A stretch of 64,000 bases of DNA from Athripsodes cinereus. Its lineage: Eukaryota; Arthropoda; Insecta; Trichoptera; Leptoceridae. Shown here one piece after another: positions 34,685 to 46,440 of this stretch. Position numbers and translations under genes: made by a program. The notes beneath the pieces were generated by a model, which was not told the origin of the DNA, did not search any database, and saw only the letters and a program-made list of their open reading frames with translations. The stretch lies in contig OX388319.1 of assembly GCA_947579605.1 (NCBI GenBank), positions 18,117,447 through 18,181,446 on the forward strand, in the 5' to 3' direction. The first letter of the stretch is position 1; the number at the start of each line of letters is the position of its first letter.

Positions 34685-34930
34685 AATAATGATATGAGTA
34701 TTTGATATCTCACAAGTGGTGTAGCTAGCAGAATGTAATGAAATGCTATTTGTATTCTCCTTCTTCTCTTTGGGAAATTTTTAGTCCCAAATGATGGTAA
34801 AGTTCGTTTCTCCGTGTCAAAAAACAAACTCATTCATGATAGTTGGCATACCACATCTCTGAATTGAAGGTGCTCAATGTTTAATTCATGATATTTCACG
34901 AATACCTGCTTTTTACAGGATTCTCGGAAG
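34685..34930 (+). repeat. MITE-like repeat X, diverged copy
   Basis: ATATCTCACAAGTGGTGTAG, CTAGCAGAATG, then after a diverged core AATACCTGCTTTTTACAGGA. The word order is as at 30447-30706, but the core carries a ~40-base difference. Confidence 0.5.
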
Positions 34931-37900
34931 TTTACAGAGAGACAGTACCTAAGTGTGAGAGACGTATTCTTTACCAGGGATTTCACAGTACAAATATCAC
35001 TATAGTTAGTTATGCACGAAATACGGAATATGGATCACTATGTATATTTAGTAGTTTTCATATTTCTCAAGAGTAAATAAATAATAGAAGGCGTAGGATG
35101 GGCTGGTTGGGTTTCCTAAACAATGTATTGTCTCAGTAAAGGGATGTGTGGGTTAATTTGTTATTGCCCTAACTCACTAAAGATCTTTATGCCTGAAAGG
35201 ATTTCACCAGCACAGAGTAATTACCCACTGCCAATGATTTGTAAATTAATATAACATGATAGATATTATTCCTATGTATTGATACAATGAATATTATTAT
35301 TTCTGAATTGTATCAAATAACCAATATCTATTTCAGCGGTACCCGCAAATAATTGGAGTTGGAAATGTGTAAATCGTTGCATCGTAACATGCTCCTTCCA
35401 CACATAATTTTTACTTTACATGGAACATATTAAATGTTTTTTATTTAAGAATATTTTTGTCGTGTCGAACTGATTATTGGCCGGTTAAAATATGTTTGTT
35501 GCATTCGATATAAAAAAACAGGAACGTTTTTTTCCGCGCTTTTCGATAATAACCGAAAAACTATCGAGAAGAGGTATGTACATAACATTTGTATGTATAT
35601 TATTGTTAAACGTTATTTTATTGCTGTATTTTCAACTCTACCTCAGTATTCAAATACTCGGTATCTTTATATTATGATTTTACAATAAATGTTTTAAGAT
35701 AACAAATAGTTTTAAGATTAAGCTGCTGACATTACGCCCGATGTTTCATTCTCATGTGATTCAGATTGTATCTTATGTCTCTTATCTCATAAGAAGAGTA
35801 TACCTATGAGATTCCGTGCAAAAAAAACACTATTCATATTAATTCTATGACATATTTTCGTTTGTTCCTAAAAAGGTGTGTTTTATAAATAATTAAATCT
35901 TAAAAAATACAACTTTGTAAATAAAACTGGCATTGTCGTGTATATTTGTCACAACGTTAATGCTTTGGTAAATATTTGGTAACTAAATAAAATATAAATT
36001 ATCAAAATAAGTGTTGTAGATGAAAACAAATTTTAAATATATTTAATTAAATTTAGATATTTCATATAATAAACATACAAGTTGTCCACATCCAGGACGG
36101 GAGGCGAACTTCATCGTTGAATTAAAGAATCAGAAAATTTAACAAATTAATAATAATTTCCCTTGTTACTTTCGTTTTTGTATTTTAGATGATGAAGAAC
36201 GTTTAAAGCTAATCACGAATATTATGATTTTTTTAGGTAATATTAACATTGCCTGTTAAATTTCGATGATAAGACATTTGGCATCGATTGATTATTTCAG
36301 TATCTTTCCATAAAAATATGTGTGTGTTTGCTAACTGATTTCGGAATAAATTTTCAATAAGTATCAATTAATGGATACGATTGAAATTAAAATATAATTT
36401 GTGTATGTTCTTGGAAATGTAATTTGTTAATAATTAATATCAGTATTTATTTAACATTATTCATTGTATATTAACTTTGCATCGTTACCAATTTGTTAGA
36501 AATTAAATTTCAAATATTAATTTTACCGATATACTATATTTTTCGGGTGTTTTTGTATTTCATTTCGTTGTTACTGCAACGATATTATTTGTATTATAAT
36601 ACTTGTTGTACCTATATAAATTTATATTTTGATAAAAATGCTTAATAAACATATCTGAATCACGAGAAGTTTTGTATCAAAAAACAATGTAAAGATTTTT
36701 AAAGATTACGTAAAAAAATATCGATTCTTAAAATATTTGATGATATTTTAGTAAAAACTGTTAATGAAATTCAAAATATAAACATTTTTGTTCACGAATA
36801 CGTACTTATGGCTAGTAATGCAATTGCTCTGTAATGGAGTATGATGCAAAAAATTCAGTGAAGAATTAAGTTTTTGTAGTCAAATTTTACTATTGAAATA
36901 ATTTCTACAAAGTGTCACTGTAACAAAAAGTTCTGGGCTTATTACACAAGAAAAGTTACAAAAACAATTCATAATAATTAATCTTTAATTCCGAAATTTC
37001 CTTTTATTCCACATTGTACTCATGAAATATAAAATAATTGAGAGGACTTTATTCTAACAGGAAGAAGTAGAATAATAATTGTTCGATTTAAATCTGAGAA
37101 AGAGGGTCCTGTATGGGACATCGGAAGATAAAGACATAAATCTCAAATCTGCGGGTGGGGACATTTTTTTGTGGCGACATAAATAAATTAGGGTAACTTT
37201 CATTGACAGGGCTGTAGGAGCAGTGTAAGATGCAGTACAAATTATTTAATGAGAGTTATATTGTGATGCGGTCACGTAAGTAATTAGGATGGAATATTAA
37301 TAATACATCAGCCTGGGACATAGAATATATAAAACCTATCTAATGTTTATGTAAAACCTGTAGGGTACTTAATTAATAAAACCGGCTGTTTTGATTGTCA
37401 CAAACTAATCGTTTAAACTAAATTATTAATAGTATTAATAACTCAATTTGAGCCATTTCAAGATATCTTTTGGTTTCATTTGAGGATTTTTTTGAATATA
37501 TTAGGCAAGTGTATTAAACGAAATAGGTAGAAAGTTTTATGATAAATTAAGTGATTTTTTTCACAATCTATCAAAAGATGCTCTTTGAAAGTGGAAATAG
37601 AAAAATCTTCATTAGTTCCTTTGATCTCGAAAAAATATTAAGAACGGAAGGAAGATAAAAGAATAGATATTATTTATATTTCAATCTTGTTGACTGCATT
37701 AGTTACGAGTTATTTCATTTGACAAAGCAATTCAATGTACAGAGATCAAATATTTTCTACCCGGATATTGTTCCAAAAACAAGATAATATGTGAGAATTC
37801 TCAAATAAAAGATAAAAAAATTTAGTCCAATCAATTAGTGACATGCACGGTCGCGCGGGTTGGGGGCGACCCGATATGGATCTTACTTCTACAGGGACAA

Positions 37901-38955
37901 CCACAATATTTATCCAATGTTTAGTCGCTGTGGGGGTTGTTCGTTGTTGGTTCGTCTGAGACCATTATTGGGAGCCCGTGATAAGGTGTGATAATATGAT
38001 AAAATGATCATACGTGATGCCTATGATAATCGATAATATTTTGATAAATGTTATTGTCTAATATTGATACATTGTAAGGAGGGAAATGAAAAACTTCCGG
38101 AGTCTCATATTAAATTGGTTCTGTGACATTTGGTACACATTCCTAATCACATAATATAAACCTTTTTTATTTTGTGTTGAATGACGAACATACGATGCAT
38201 ACTACTTATTAATTTTAAAGGTTCTACTGACTACTGAATCTTTATAATATATTAATGTCAAGTAGTCAAAGAAAATATTGAAAACCTTTTCACATTGATA
38301 GCCACAAAAAGTAAGTAACAATTATTATTCCTTTAAGATTTCAGGTTTAAACCTAAGAGCTTCTGTTTTATATGTAAGAAGAGTCTTCCTTTGTCTCAAA
38401 AGTTTTTGTCTGAATGATATTATTATTATATAAGGAATTAAATTATCATTAACTTATAGAGAGCTTTTCAAGTTATCTGCATACCTTTTTTACATTTCAT
38501 TGAAAGAAAAGTTCAAATTAATTAAAAGATTTTTACTAATTCAGATATACCTTTCAACGGTTCAATTAAAGAAAATATGAAAATGCTCATTCCGAATTTA
38601 AAAAAATTATTCAGTTAAATAAGGAATAGGATTTTTTTTGTATACGTTTTATAATTCCATATTAATATATTATTTATACTCATGTGGGGTAGGATTGTCA
38701 ATTTTGTACAACCAACCCAAATATGTAATGATTTTGTCGATGAGTTTATTAATTTCCATAAAATGCCTGTGTGCAAAAAGTTTTATTAATATGGTGTAAA
38801 TAATCGAAATGTTTGTAGTATTGAGAAATATTGTACTAGCGACCAATTTTATCTAAGAATGTATTTCTTGTTATTTCCTTCTATTATTATTACTATCATC
38901 AACAAAATAACATACGATGCTATTTTATTTACGACCTTCTCAGATAAAAACTATA
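34931..38955. other. AT-rich stretch without supported genes
   Basis: No recognisable frame or repeat. A GC-richer patch at about 37845-37985 (GCACGGTCGCGCGGGTTGGG and following) is not assigned. If the + strand gene proposed at 33 kb is real, this is part of its first intron. Confidence 0.4.
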
Positions 38956-38967
38956 ATAAAATAATGT

Positions 38968-39210
38968 TATAAAACTTATCTGAAAGAAAGGGTGTGAGGA
39001 AACGCGGGCGTCCGAGAACCACGTGGCTTGATCACGTGGATCAAATTCTCAAGGACGGCCGCGTGTTGAGTAAGAGGAACCGACGTGCGTCTATGAGGAA
39101 CTGTATGAATGTGGAGGAAGCGAAGGAAGTGTGTAAAGATAGATCTGTTTGGCGTTCCGTTCTCTCTGCCTACCCCACTTGGGACACGGCGTGAGGGTAT
39201 AGATAGATAG
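38968..39210 (+). mobile_element. RTE-like LINE, 5'-truncated, subfamily A, with target-site duplication
   Basis: A 243-bp insert flanked by perfect 12-bp duplications ATAAAATAATGT (38956-38967, 39211-39222). It holds an open ORF2 end: KRGRPRTTWLDHVDQILKDG, then CMNVEEAKEVCKDRSVW, then SAYPTWDTA and TGA. A short 3' UTR (GGGTATAG) leads into an ATAG microsatellite tail, the usual end of RTE elements. Open frame plus perfect duplication make it young. Confidence 0.85.
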
Positions 39211-39404
39211 ATAAAATAATGTCTCCGCATTACAAAGAAAAAGGTCATACGATATTTATAAACCCTCCGGATTGTTGATTCTGTTATAAAAATGCCATTA
39301 TCTTTTATTTGACAAATAATCTATTAAGTATATATTTTTAATTTTTTTTACTTATTCTTACTTTTTTACTAATTCTGAAAAAATGACATAGATTATACTA
39401 TTCT

Positions 39405-39600
39405 GAAAGAGGGGGTGTTAAGAAGCGCGGGCGTCCGAAAACCATGTAGTTTGATAACGTGGATCAAATTCTCAAAGACGGTCGTGTGTTGAGTAAGAGA
39501 AATCGACGTGGGTGTATAAGAAATTGTATGAATGATGAATATAGCGTTTTGATCTCTCTGCTTACCTCACTTGGGATACGGTGAGAGGGTGTAGTACCTA
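39405..39600 (+). pseudogene. RTE-like LINE ORF2 end, subfamily A, second copy
   Basis: KKRGRPKTM is readable near 39420, then LDHV-, LKDGRVLSKRNR- and NCMN-like words with frameshifts and deletions. It ends with GAGAGGGTGTAGTACC. It is clearly related to the neighbour at 38968-39210 but more diverged. No clear duplication was found. Confidence 0.6.
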
Positions 39601-39634
39601 TAGTATAGTTCTAATTCTTACAATGAAGGACACC

Positions 39635-39700
39635 AGCTAAATCTTCAGTTCAGCGGTGAAGTGCCACCCATCCTAAAAAAAGTGTGACAGTAAAAAAAGT
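39635..39700 (-). repeat. Repeat X core fragment
   Basis: TTCAGTTCAGCGGTGAAGTG then CCACCCATCCT, the reverse complement of the central block of repeat X. The ends are not recognisable. Confidence 0.35.
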
Positions 39701-40628
39701 AATATTACAAAAAACATTATTTATGACGCTTTATTTATTTATTTCATAGAAACACACACGGCGAGTTGACAAAATATTTATATAAAAAATAAAAAGAGAG
39801 AGAATAATATTAATCTGATCGGACCATACCCCTAATTAAGTATGTACATTATATAGCATACATATTGAAACATATTACACAAACTATACATTTTAAGTTT
39901 TTTACCGATTTTCTGTGTTCCAATGTTTTTCGGATCATTTTTATCGGTTTGAGTCAAAGTGTTTGAGTTGCTATTAGGTTGTCAATATTTTAATAAATAG
40001 TTCAGCAATGATATTACGAGTATATATAATATGTAGATACATATTTAGTATAGATATATCCATTATTTGCTAATTCCCGGATAGAAAAGTAATTTATTTT
40101 TGATCGATTTTCTAATACGACAAGTCAAAAGAAGATTATAGTTTTTCATATTCAGAACATCACGTGCTTTGTGGCATTTCCCATGTATTTATTGACCTAT
40201 CTGTCTATGTACGTAGACTAATAATACCATGTGAATACATAGCAAAGTACAACTCTACACTTCGTGCGAGTGGGTGACACGCTTTTGATAAAGTTTTCCT
40301 TTCTTCACCAAGTTATAATTTTCCGACGCCGTTCTGTCTAGAGCGGGTTGATTTCTAAAGATTACACTATTCCACAAAACATACGACTATATTTAATTCT
40401 ATTATTTTATACAAGCCAATTCCATACATTTCTTATGAAGATCATATTTTTCAAATAATGTTTTGTTAAACTTGCCATAAGATGTGACTCTTTTACCATT
40501 TGTTTTATGCTGATAGTTTTTTTGTTCACTCTAGATTTTGATTATTGATGAAATAAATATTTTTGGCAATCATAAAAAGTGCTAGGTAGGTACATAAACT
40601 AGTAAGTGACTTAATTTTTTTACATATC

Positions 40629-41060
40629 TTCTTCTTCTAAATTTTTCATTAGACCCAGAGGTCTGTTCATGCAGGAGGGTCCTCTTGCGATGTGGAGGCC
40701 CAGCTGTCCTTCCATCGTTTAGGGGGTCTTCCTGGTAGGCGTCGTCCATCAGGTAGTCCATGTAGAACAATATTTGGGATTCTGGTGCTAAGGTTCGCAT
40801 CTACAAGATATGCGTACGCCCAATACTCACGTATGGCATAGAAACAAGGGCAGACACAACCAAAATCAAAAGCATGCTACGTACAACAGAGATGCGAACT
40901 TTGAGAGCCATTGCCGGAAAAAGTCTGCGAGACCGTGTGAGAAACACCATAACCCGGGAGATATGTGAGGTCCAGGATGTTTTTAGATGGAGAAGACAAC
41001 GCCGAAGATTTTGGTACGAAACGAACACGTCCAGAGGATGTGTAGCACCAGAATCCCAAA
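40629..41060 (-). mobile_element. RTE-like LINE, subfamily B, with 5' inversion (twin priming)
   Basis: Flanked by perfect 11-bp duplications TTTTACATATC (40618-40628, 41061-41071). The 3' part reads on the - strand (about 40795 to 40629): GRRLPGRPPKRWKDSW, then a stop region and an (AAG)n tail. The 5' part reads on the + strand (about 40796-41060): ICVRPILTYGIETRAD, MRTLRAIAGKSLRDRVRN and REICEVQDVFRWRRQRRRFW. The two segments overlap by about 20-30 bases around AGCACCAGAATCCCAAA, which occurs once in each orientation at the far ends. This is the structure made by twin priming during reverse transcription. Confidence 0.85.
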
Positions 41061-41509
41061 TTTTACATATCGAGCAGGTTTAATATAAAATTAAATACGA
41101 TTATTATTTTTTACATTTTTAGATGAATTTACAGTTTTAAAACAACAAACCAATTTTAATTCGTGTCATTATCATTTTATTGACGAAAACAAATAACATG
41201 TTATCTAGTGTAGCGAATGATTTTTTTTATATGTTTCCGTTTTGTGTTGGCCTGCCTGACGGCGGAACAAAATACACAGCTTCAGTGTAGTACACATAAT
41301 AAAATATTGTAATACTATGTAGGTACCTACGCTTGAAAATTATGAAACAATTTTATACGTATGTATTAGTAACCGTTGTATTTAGAAGTGACAGATAAAA
41401 GTGAGGTTATGTGTTATGATTTTGTTGTCAAAGCAAGTAGTGTATTTTGATTGATGTTTGTATGTGTGTATACCGTTGTAAGTTAAATAATTTGTTTACT
41501 TTTGTGCAG

Positions 41510-41611
41510 TGTACAGCCCACATATTGAAAATAATCATCTATTCGTACGTTGCGAGTGTTTCACCGTCCTTATAATAACATCAATAACACTTTCAGTAAT
41601 AATTATAATAG
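41510..41611 (+). CDS. Possible internal exon encoding an N-terminal membrane anchor
   Basis: Acceptor TTTTGTGCAG at 41500-41509 and donor ATAG|GTAAGT at 41612 bound 102 bases. One of three frames is open: YSPHIENNHLFVRCEC then FTVLIITSITLSVIIII, about 16 polar residues and a 17-residue hydrophobic segment. Two leading bases fit the one-base overhang of the candidate exon at 33009-33030. A short cytosolic N-terminus plus an anchor would suit a type II membrane protein. It could equally be a noncoding exon or chance. No downstream exon was found. Confidence 0.27.
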
Positions 41612-42094
41612 GTAAGTGAAAATGTATTTTGGTTACTGTCGATAATCAGGTCAAATCGTTCTTCTGATAATCGGCCCGAAGCGACGTGGTTTTATGTATA
41701 ATTTAGATAAGATTTATTGATAATGTTTGTAACATGACATTTGTGTATTTTTCTATATTTATTGTTCTGTGGTTGATAATATATACATATTTATAATTGA
41801 AATAATAATATTATAATAATAAAGAAACATAGATACATCCATTCGTTATGAAAACAACGTTTTACACCCGGAAAATCTATTTTAAACTACGTATTGTAAA
41901 ATGAAAACAATAGCTGTAAATAATCGACTGCGCTACCTACCCACTAACTTAACAATATGTTATGTTCTCTGTTACTATTTACCTGTTGGCTTCATTTCTG
42001 TAATCAATTTCATTTATAACTTTTATTATTATTCTCATTTACAACCAAAGAACGCTCTTTTCTGCAAGTTTTTGAATGTCCCGTAATATTGTAT

Positions 42095-42276
42095 TGTATT
42101 TTATTATTTATTTATTGATACATTTTACGGCAAGAGAGCCGGTCGTAAAAGAATAGCGTTAATAGAAAAATTGCAAAATAACATAAAAATATTCAATACA
42201 ATCATCACACACAAAAACGACTTTAAAAATACAAACACACATTAGAAACTAAATAATACAATATCGTATAAATTCA
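42095..42276 (-). repeat. LINE-like 3' end with CGGC/GCCG hairpin
   Basis: On the - strand: CGGCTCTCTTGCCG (4-bp stem), TAAAATGTATCAATAAATAA and an A-rich end (AATAATAAAATACAATACAA). The layout matches other LINE tails in the window but is a separate family. No coding part is recognised. Confidence 0.45.
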
Positions 42277-42400
42277 GGTTAGTTGGAAGAGATCGCGCCT
42301 TTGCGATAAACTCGCCCTCTGCCCTCGCCCTTGTATCTAACTTGAATGTTTACCTTTTATGTAATTGCTTGTAATCAATGTACAGTAAAGAATAAATAAA
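42277..42400 (+). repeat. 5'-truncated LINE, 3' tail copy 3
   Basis: TTAGTTGGAAGAGATCGC, loop, GCGAT, AACTCGCCCTCTG with a local CCCTCG duplication, CTTGAATGTTTACC, TTTTATGTAATTG, TGTACAGTAAAGAATAAATA. It is closest to the copy at 33595. Confidence 0.72.
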
Positions 42401-42574
42401 TTACTTTTGTGCTGTGTACGGTGGCTATTGATCTATTCTGTAGTAGTCTCCAGCGAGGAATAGGTCCCCCAATATTTTATGCGAGATTTGAAGTGTCGCA
42501 AGTCAAACATCACCAACAAGCCATTTATGCCTTCAATTCAGCGATGAGGTTCTGCATTTTTCCGATATTTCAAA

Positions 42575-42850
42575 GATTTATTTATTAAGCATCAACAGTA
42601 CACTACAGACAACATATATACATAACAACAAACAATATATTCAAAGAAGGAATCAATACATTGCCCCATTTATAAGTAACTTTTTTGAAAAAGTCAATTC
42701 TTGTGTATATTTTTTTAAATCTTCATGGTTGAAAATGTAATCCGTTTCAATTATTTTTTTAGAAGATACTCTTGACGAATAAAAATGTATAGGTATGTGT
42801 GTAATTTGATTTTGAACATTAAACATCACAAAGGCATAATCTGTCAAGAC
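42575..42850 (-). other. Unrecognised 3'-end-like segment with 64-codon frame
   Basis: On the - strand a frame (42847-42653) reads TDYAFVMFNVQNQITHIPIH, then a Lys-rich stretch and LLINGAMY, stop. About 70 bases later AATAAATAAA follows. The layout (frame end, short 3' UTR, A-rich word) is that of a retroposed 3' end or a terminal exon. I cannot assign a family. Confidence 0.3.
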
Positions 42851-42882
42851 ATTGCCTTACATTTTGCGTTATAAATTATCAT

Positions 42883-43263
42883 ATATCTTGATTGTTGAAC
42901 CATGTTTACAAAATGTAACATTGTGCAAATCTAATCGGAAGAAATGAGAAAGGCGCCCCAACGCTTACGAATTGGCTTTAGGCTGGCTTAAGTGATCACT
43001 TTAGTTGTCCATGGACAACGTGTACCATTTCCTCCATTCTAACTATCGCGACGTAAGGTCTACCAATCGAAAAACACTCTTTGCAAACCATAGAAGTAAC
43101 CATCTTTTGGGATCTCATATTATTTCAGATCTCAAATGAATCGCGATCTCCCATCTAAATGGCACCGGAACAATTCGTAAACGTTGGGATGCCTTTCTCA
43201 CTTCTTCCGATTAGATTTTGTACAATGTTACATTGTGTTAACATGGTTCTCCAATAGAGATAT
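42883..43263. mobile_element. Foldback MITE with ~95-bp inverted repeats
   Basis: The left arm (about 42883-42975) and right arm (about 43165-43263) are near reverse complements: ATAT-CT, GAACCATGTTTAC, AATGTAACATTGT, AAATCTAATCGGAAGAA, TGAGAAAGGC, CCCAACG, TTACGAATTG. The middle (about 190 bases) has no frame. The element is about 380 bp, flanked by AT-rich DNA. The superfamily is unknown and no target duplication could be fixed. Confidence 0.8.
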
Positions 43264-43855
43264 TTGATTGGTTTTGTCATCTGCATGTTGTGCCCAAATC
43301 CGGTAAAACAATAATTAAAAAAATGTAAATATTGGAAAAAGTTATAAATATTATAATATTGTATAGCAAATGTAAGTATTTTTTTTTCAGTTGCTGTTTA
43401 TAATATTATGTTATGAGCGTTAAAATATTACTATTTTTACTCAGGTATCAGCCGTGCCTACACTTCTTCGAATGCGAACGAATGTTATGTTTATTCTTTC
43501 TTCTCTTTGTTTTTATTGAATAGAAATGTCAGGGAAAATAATTATTTTCCTTCTCATTACTATCCCTTAATGACGGATAAAAAAAGAGTAAAATCTTTTC
43601 ATTTTTACCATTCGGCTAGCAGTATTGACGCTGCAGTTGAGGGATGTTCCCCGTCATTTGTTCGAATAATCGAGTGTACCTTTTAACGTTAGATGTTACT
43701 TTCTTTCTTACCTAGATGTCTCGAATATATTTTATTCGATCATTCAATCCTAGTAGATTTCTTTTTATTGTTTTCGATTGCTATATTTACGAGCTAGTGA
43801 ATTTGAAGATAACCGATATATTTTCAGCAATAATGAGTTTCATACTATATGTCTA

Positions 43856-44981
43856 ATTGAATCGTGTATTTCAGAAACCCCAAAACTCCCTTTTTTTCGA
43901 ATTTCACTTTTTCGCAGAATTTAATTGTTAATGGGTAGACACATGTTATAGTGAAGAGAAACACCAAAAATTCATCAATTCAATAGAACAAATAAACCGC
44001 CAAAAATTTCATGTATTGCAGAAACACCAAAAATCCGGGAGTTGTGGTGTTTCTGCAATACACTCTGAATATACGATAGTGAAATCATCAGATAATGCAC
44101 TTTTTATTAGAGTTGGGAATAACGGCTCTTTGAAAATAATGGAACGTAAGCGACTGTTATTTATTTATATTCTATTATTAGAAAAGCTACCGTTATCACC
44201 CCCCCCCCCATAAAAAACTGGTTTTGTTCAAAAATATTTAATAAGATACACAAGATTGAACGCGCAAATAAAAAAGGCAAGTTCGAAAAAATAAAGACAT
44301 CTTAGATCTAAAACTCAGCGATGAGGTTTGTCCCCATCCTGACTGTCTTTTTTTTTTGTCTGTCAACCTTTCTAATAATAATATAAATAGTTATAATTAA
44401 AAGATTAAAATAATCTCTTATAAATTACATCAATCGTAAAATTAATAAAGTAAAAGATTTGTTACTATATTAATTAGATTAAAAGTTTTTAATTTGATAC
44501 CTACACACAAGGTTGTATACCAATAAATACGTTGAAAATGCAGGACATAAAAAAACTTGAAAAGTATATTCCCGATGAGGAGGGAATTTCAGCATTTTAC
44601 ACAGAAATTTTTGATTGGCCGACATGTGACCCCAATAAAGATGCTAAGCCCAGATGAAGATTAATTTTTATTATTGTTATTTCAATTTGAAAAATTTTTT
44701 TTTATATAAAAACAGATTTTTTTTACTTTTATGTTCACCCATAAATACGTGTATTGCAGAAACACCAATAATCCAACAATTTCAAAACTTAAAAAATAAA
44801 TAAAGAAACTCAAATGTGTTTCATTTTTTACTCTTATCGTATCCGTTAGCATTAAAACTATATTTCTCTCTCATACACAAAAATACGTTTTCCACAAAAA
44901 AATTACAGTATTCACTTTTTTTCGATTTCCCAATAAATTGATTCTAAGGAGTTTTGGGCTTTCTGAAATACACGATTCAAT
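43856..44981. mobile_element. TA-flanked DNA transposon E3
   Basis: Terminal inverted repeats of about 34 bp with one mismatch (ATTGAATCGTGTATTTCAGA at the left end from 43856; mirror at 44948-44981), TA on both sides (43854-43855, 44982-44983). The TIR core (TGTATT(T/G)CAGAAACACCAA) recurs inside at about 44012-44035, 44045-44062 (inverted) and 44750-44772. A 39-codon frame (44538-44657) reads MQDIKKLEKYIPDEEGISAF then a Trp/Pro end; it is unrecognised. A repeat X fragment lies at 44313-44350. Architecture and size match E1 and E2. Confidence 0.83.
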
Positions 44982-44983
44982 TA

Positions 44984-46390
44984 TAATATGCATTTTAATG
45001 AGTGTTGATACTGAAGTAAAACAATATGAGAAAGATTCAAATAACGGAGTAGTGCGCGGGTGTAAATAAAGGGTGTAAATTTTATTGTATTATTCTACGG
45101 TTATGATATCGTCGAAAATATATTTTACTGATATATTACTTATAAACGACAATGTATCGAGAATGAAAATAAAATAAATTTAAATGATTCGATTATTTTG
45201 AATAATTTAGTACGAGTTATGTATCAGAAGTGTTAAGACATTAATTCAGGTTTGATTAGAGAATAGTCAATGTGAAAATTTATCGAAAAAACTTTTTTTG
45301 TACTCCGGACATATTCACGCTGGTGGGGTAAAATTTAACACATTTTGAGGATGGCTTCCACATAATTTTTTTTTTGATTCAATGATTTGAATTCGTCTGT
45401 CCTGATTCAATATTGTTTATTGTAACGATACTTGTGGGTGTATTTGGGCTTACTACAAATACAGAAATATCCGTGATACGTCCCATGTTGCTATAATAGA
45501 TTCATTGAATCTGTTACAGGTAGAGATCTGAAGTATAGGTATTCGGACAAGGGGTGTTTAATTATTTAAAATAGGTTATATTCCATAAAGTTTCAAGTTC
45601 GTTCGATTTTAAACAAAAGACTGACAGTCAGTAGTAGTAGTGAACTTCGTTTGTTTAGCAGCTTGCATTAAATTTATAGTTCTGTACTCAACTGTTCTGT
45701 TCTCTGATTCGAATTCTATACAGAATGTATTAGATATATTATTACTACTACTACTACAGTACCTACATATTCTGCTAATATCCACTGGTGCTCACTCGTA
45801 GAACTACAAAGTATTGGAATGAAAATAGAATCAGACCGTGACTTCCATCACGATAATATCAAAAGTGATTCTGTTAGCGAACCCTCGCCGAAGAGACATC
45901 ACAACAATATCATTATTATGTACCAAATTCAAACCCGTTTTCATTCAGAATATTTCTAGAAGCTGTTAGCATTTATATAATCCAATCCAATCGCACTATA
46001 ACGCTCTTCTCGGGATCTATAAAGGCAGATTCCAAATAAAATGATGATTGACTTCAAGATTGACTAAAAGATAATCGTTTTATAATGAGATTTAATAATG
46101 GCACAAACACAATAACTTAACAAATGTACTTAAAATATAATTAATAATTTTTTTTTATATAACACATAATAAACATAATTTAGTTTCATCTGGGAAAACC
46201 AGAGAAACGACAATTTATGTTATTTAATTTTGTCTTTCTCTACATCTTGTTAAACGCCATCCTTTTATAAAAATTATCAATTCTAAAACAAAACAATCAA
46301 ATGGAATAAATTCAAAATATAAATAATATAACAAAGTAATAACTAAGGTAAGTACCTAGGCACTTTCTTACATATATATATATACCTACA
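44984..46390. other. AT-rich stretch without supported genes
   Basis: No frame or repeat family recognised. AGTAGTAGTAG-like words near 45630 and TACTACTACTAC near 45742 are simple repeats. Confidence 0.4.
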
Positions 46391-46392
46391 CA

Positions 46393-46440
46393 TTCTATTC
46401 TACCCTTTTTAAGGTTATCCACTCGTTTGCGAGTGATTTA
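46393..46440 (-). repeat. Short LINE-like 3' tail with (AGAAT)n end, copy 2
   Basis: On the - strand: ATCACTCGCAAACGAGTGGA (6-bp stem CACTCG/CGAGTG), TAACCTTAAAAAGGGTAGAA, TAGAATG. Same family as 21707-21757. Confidence 0.45.
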
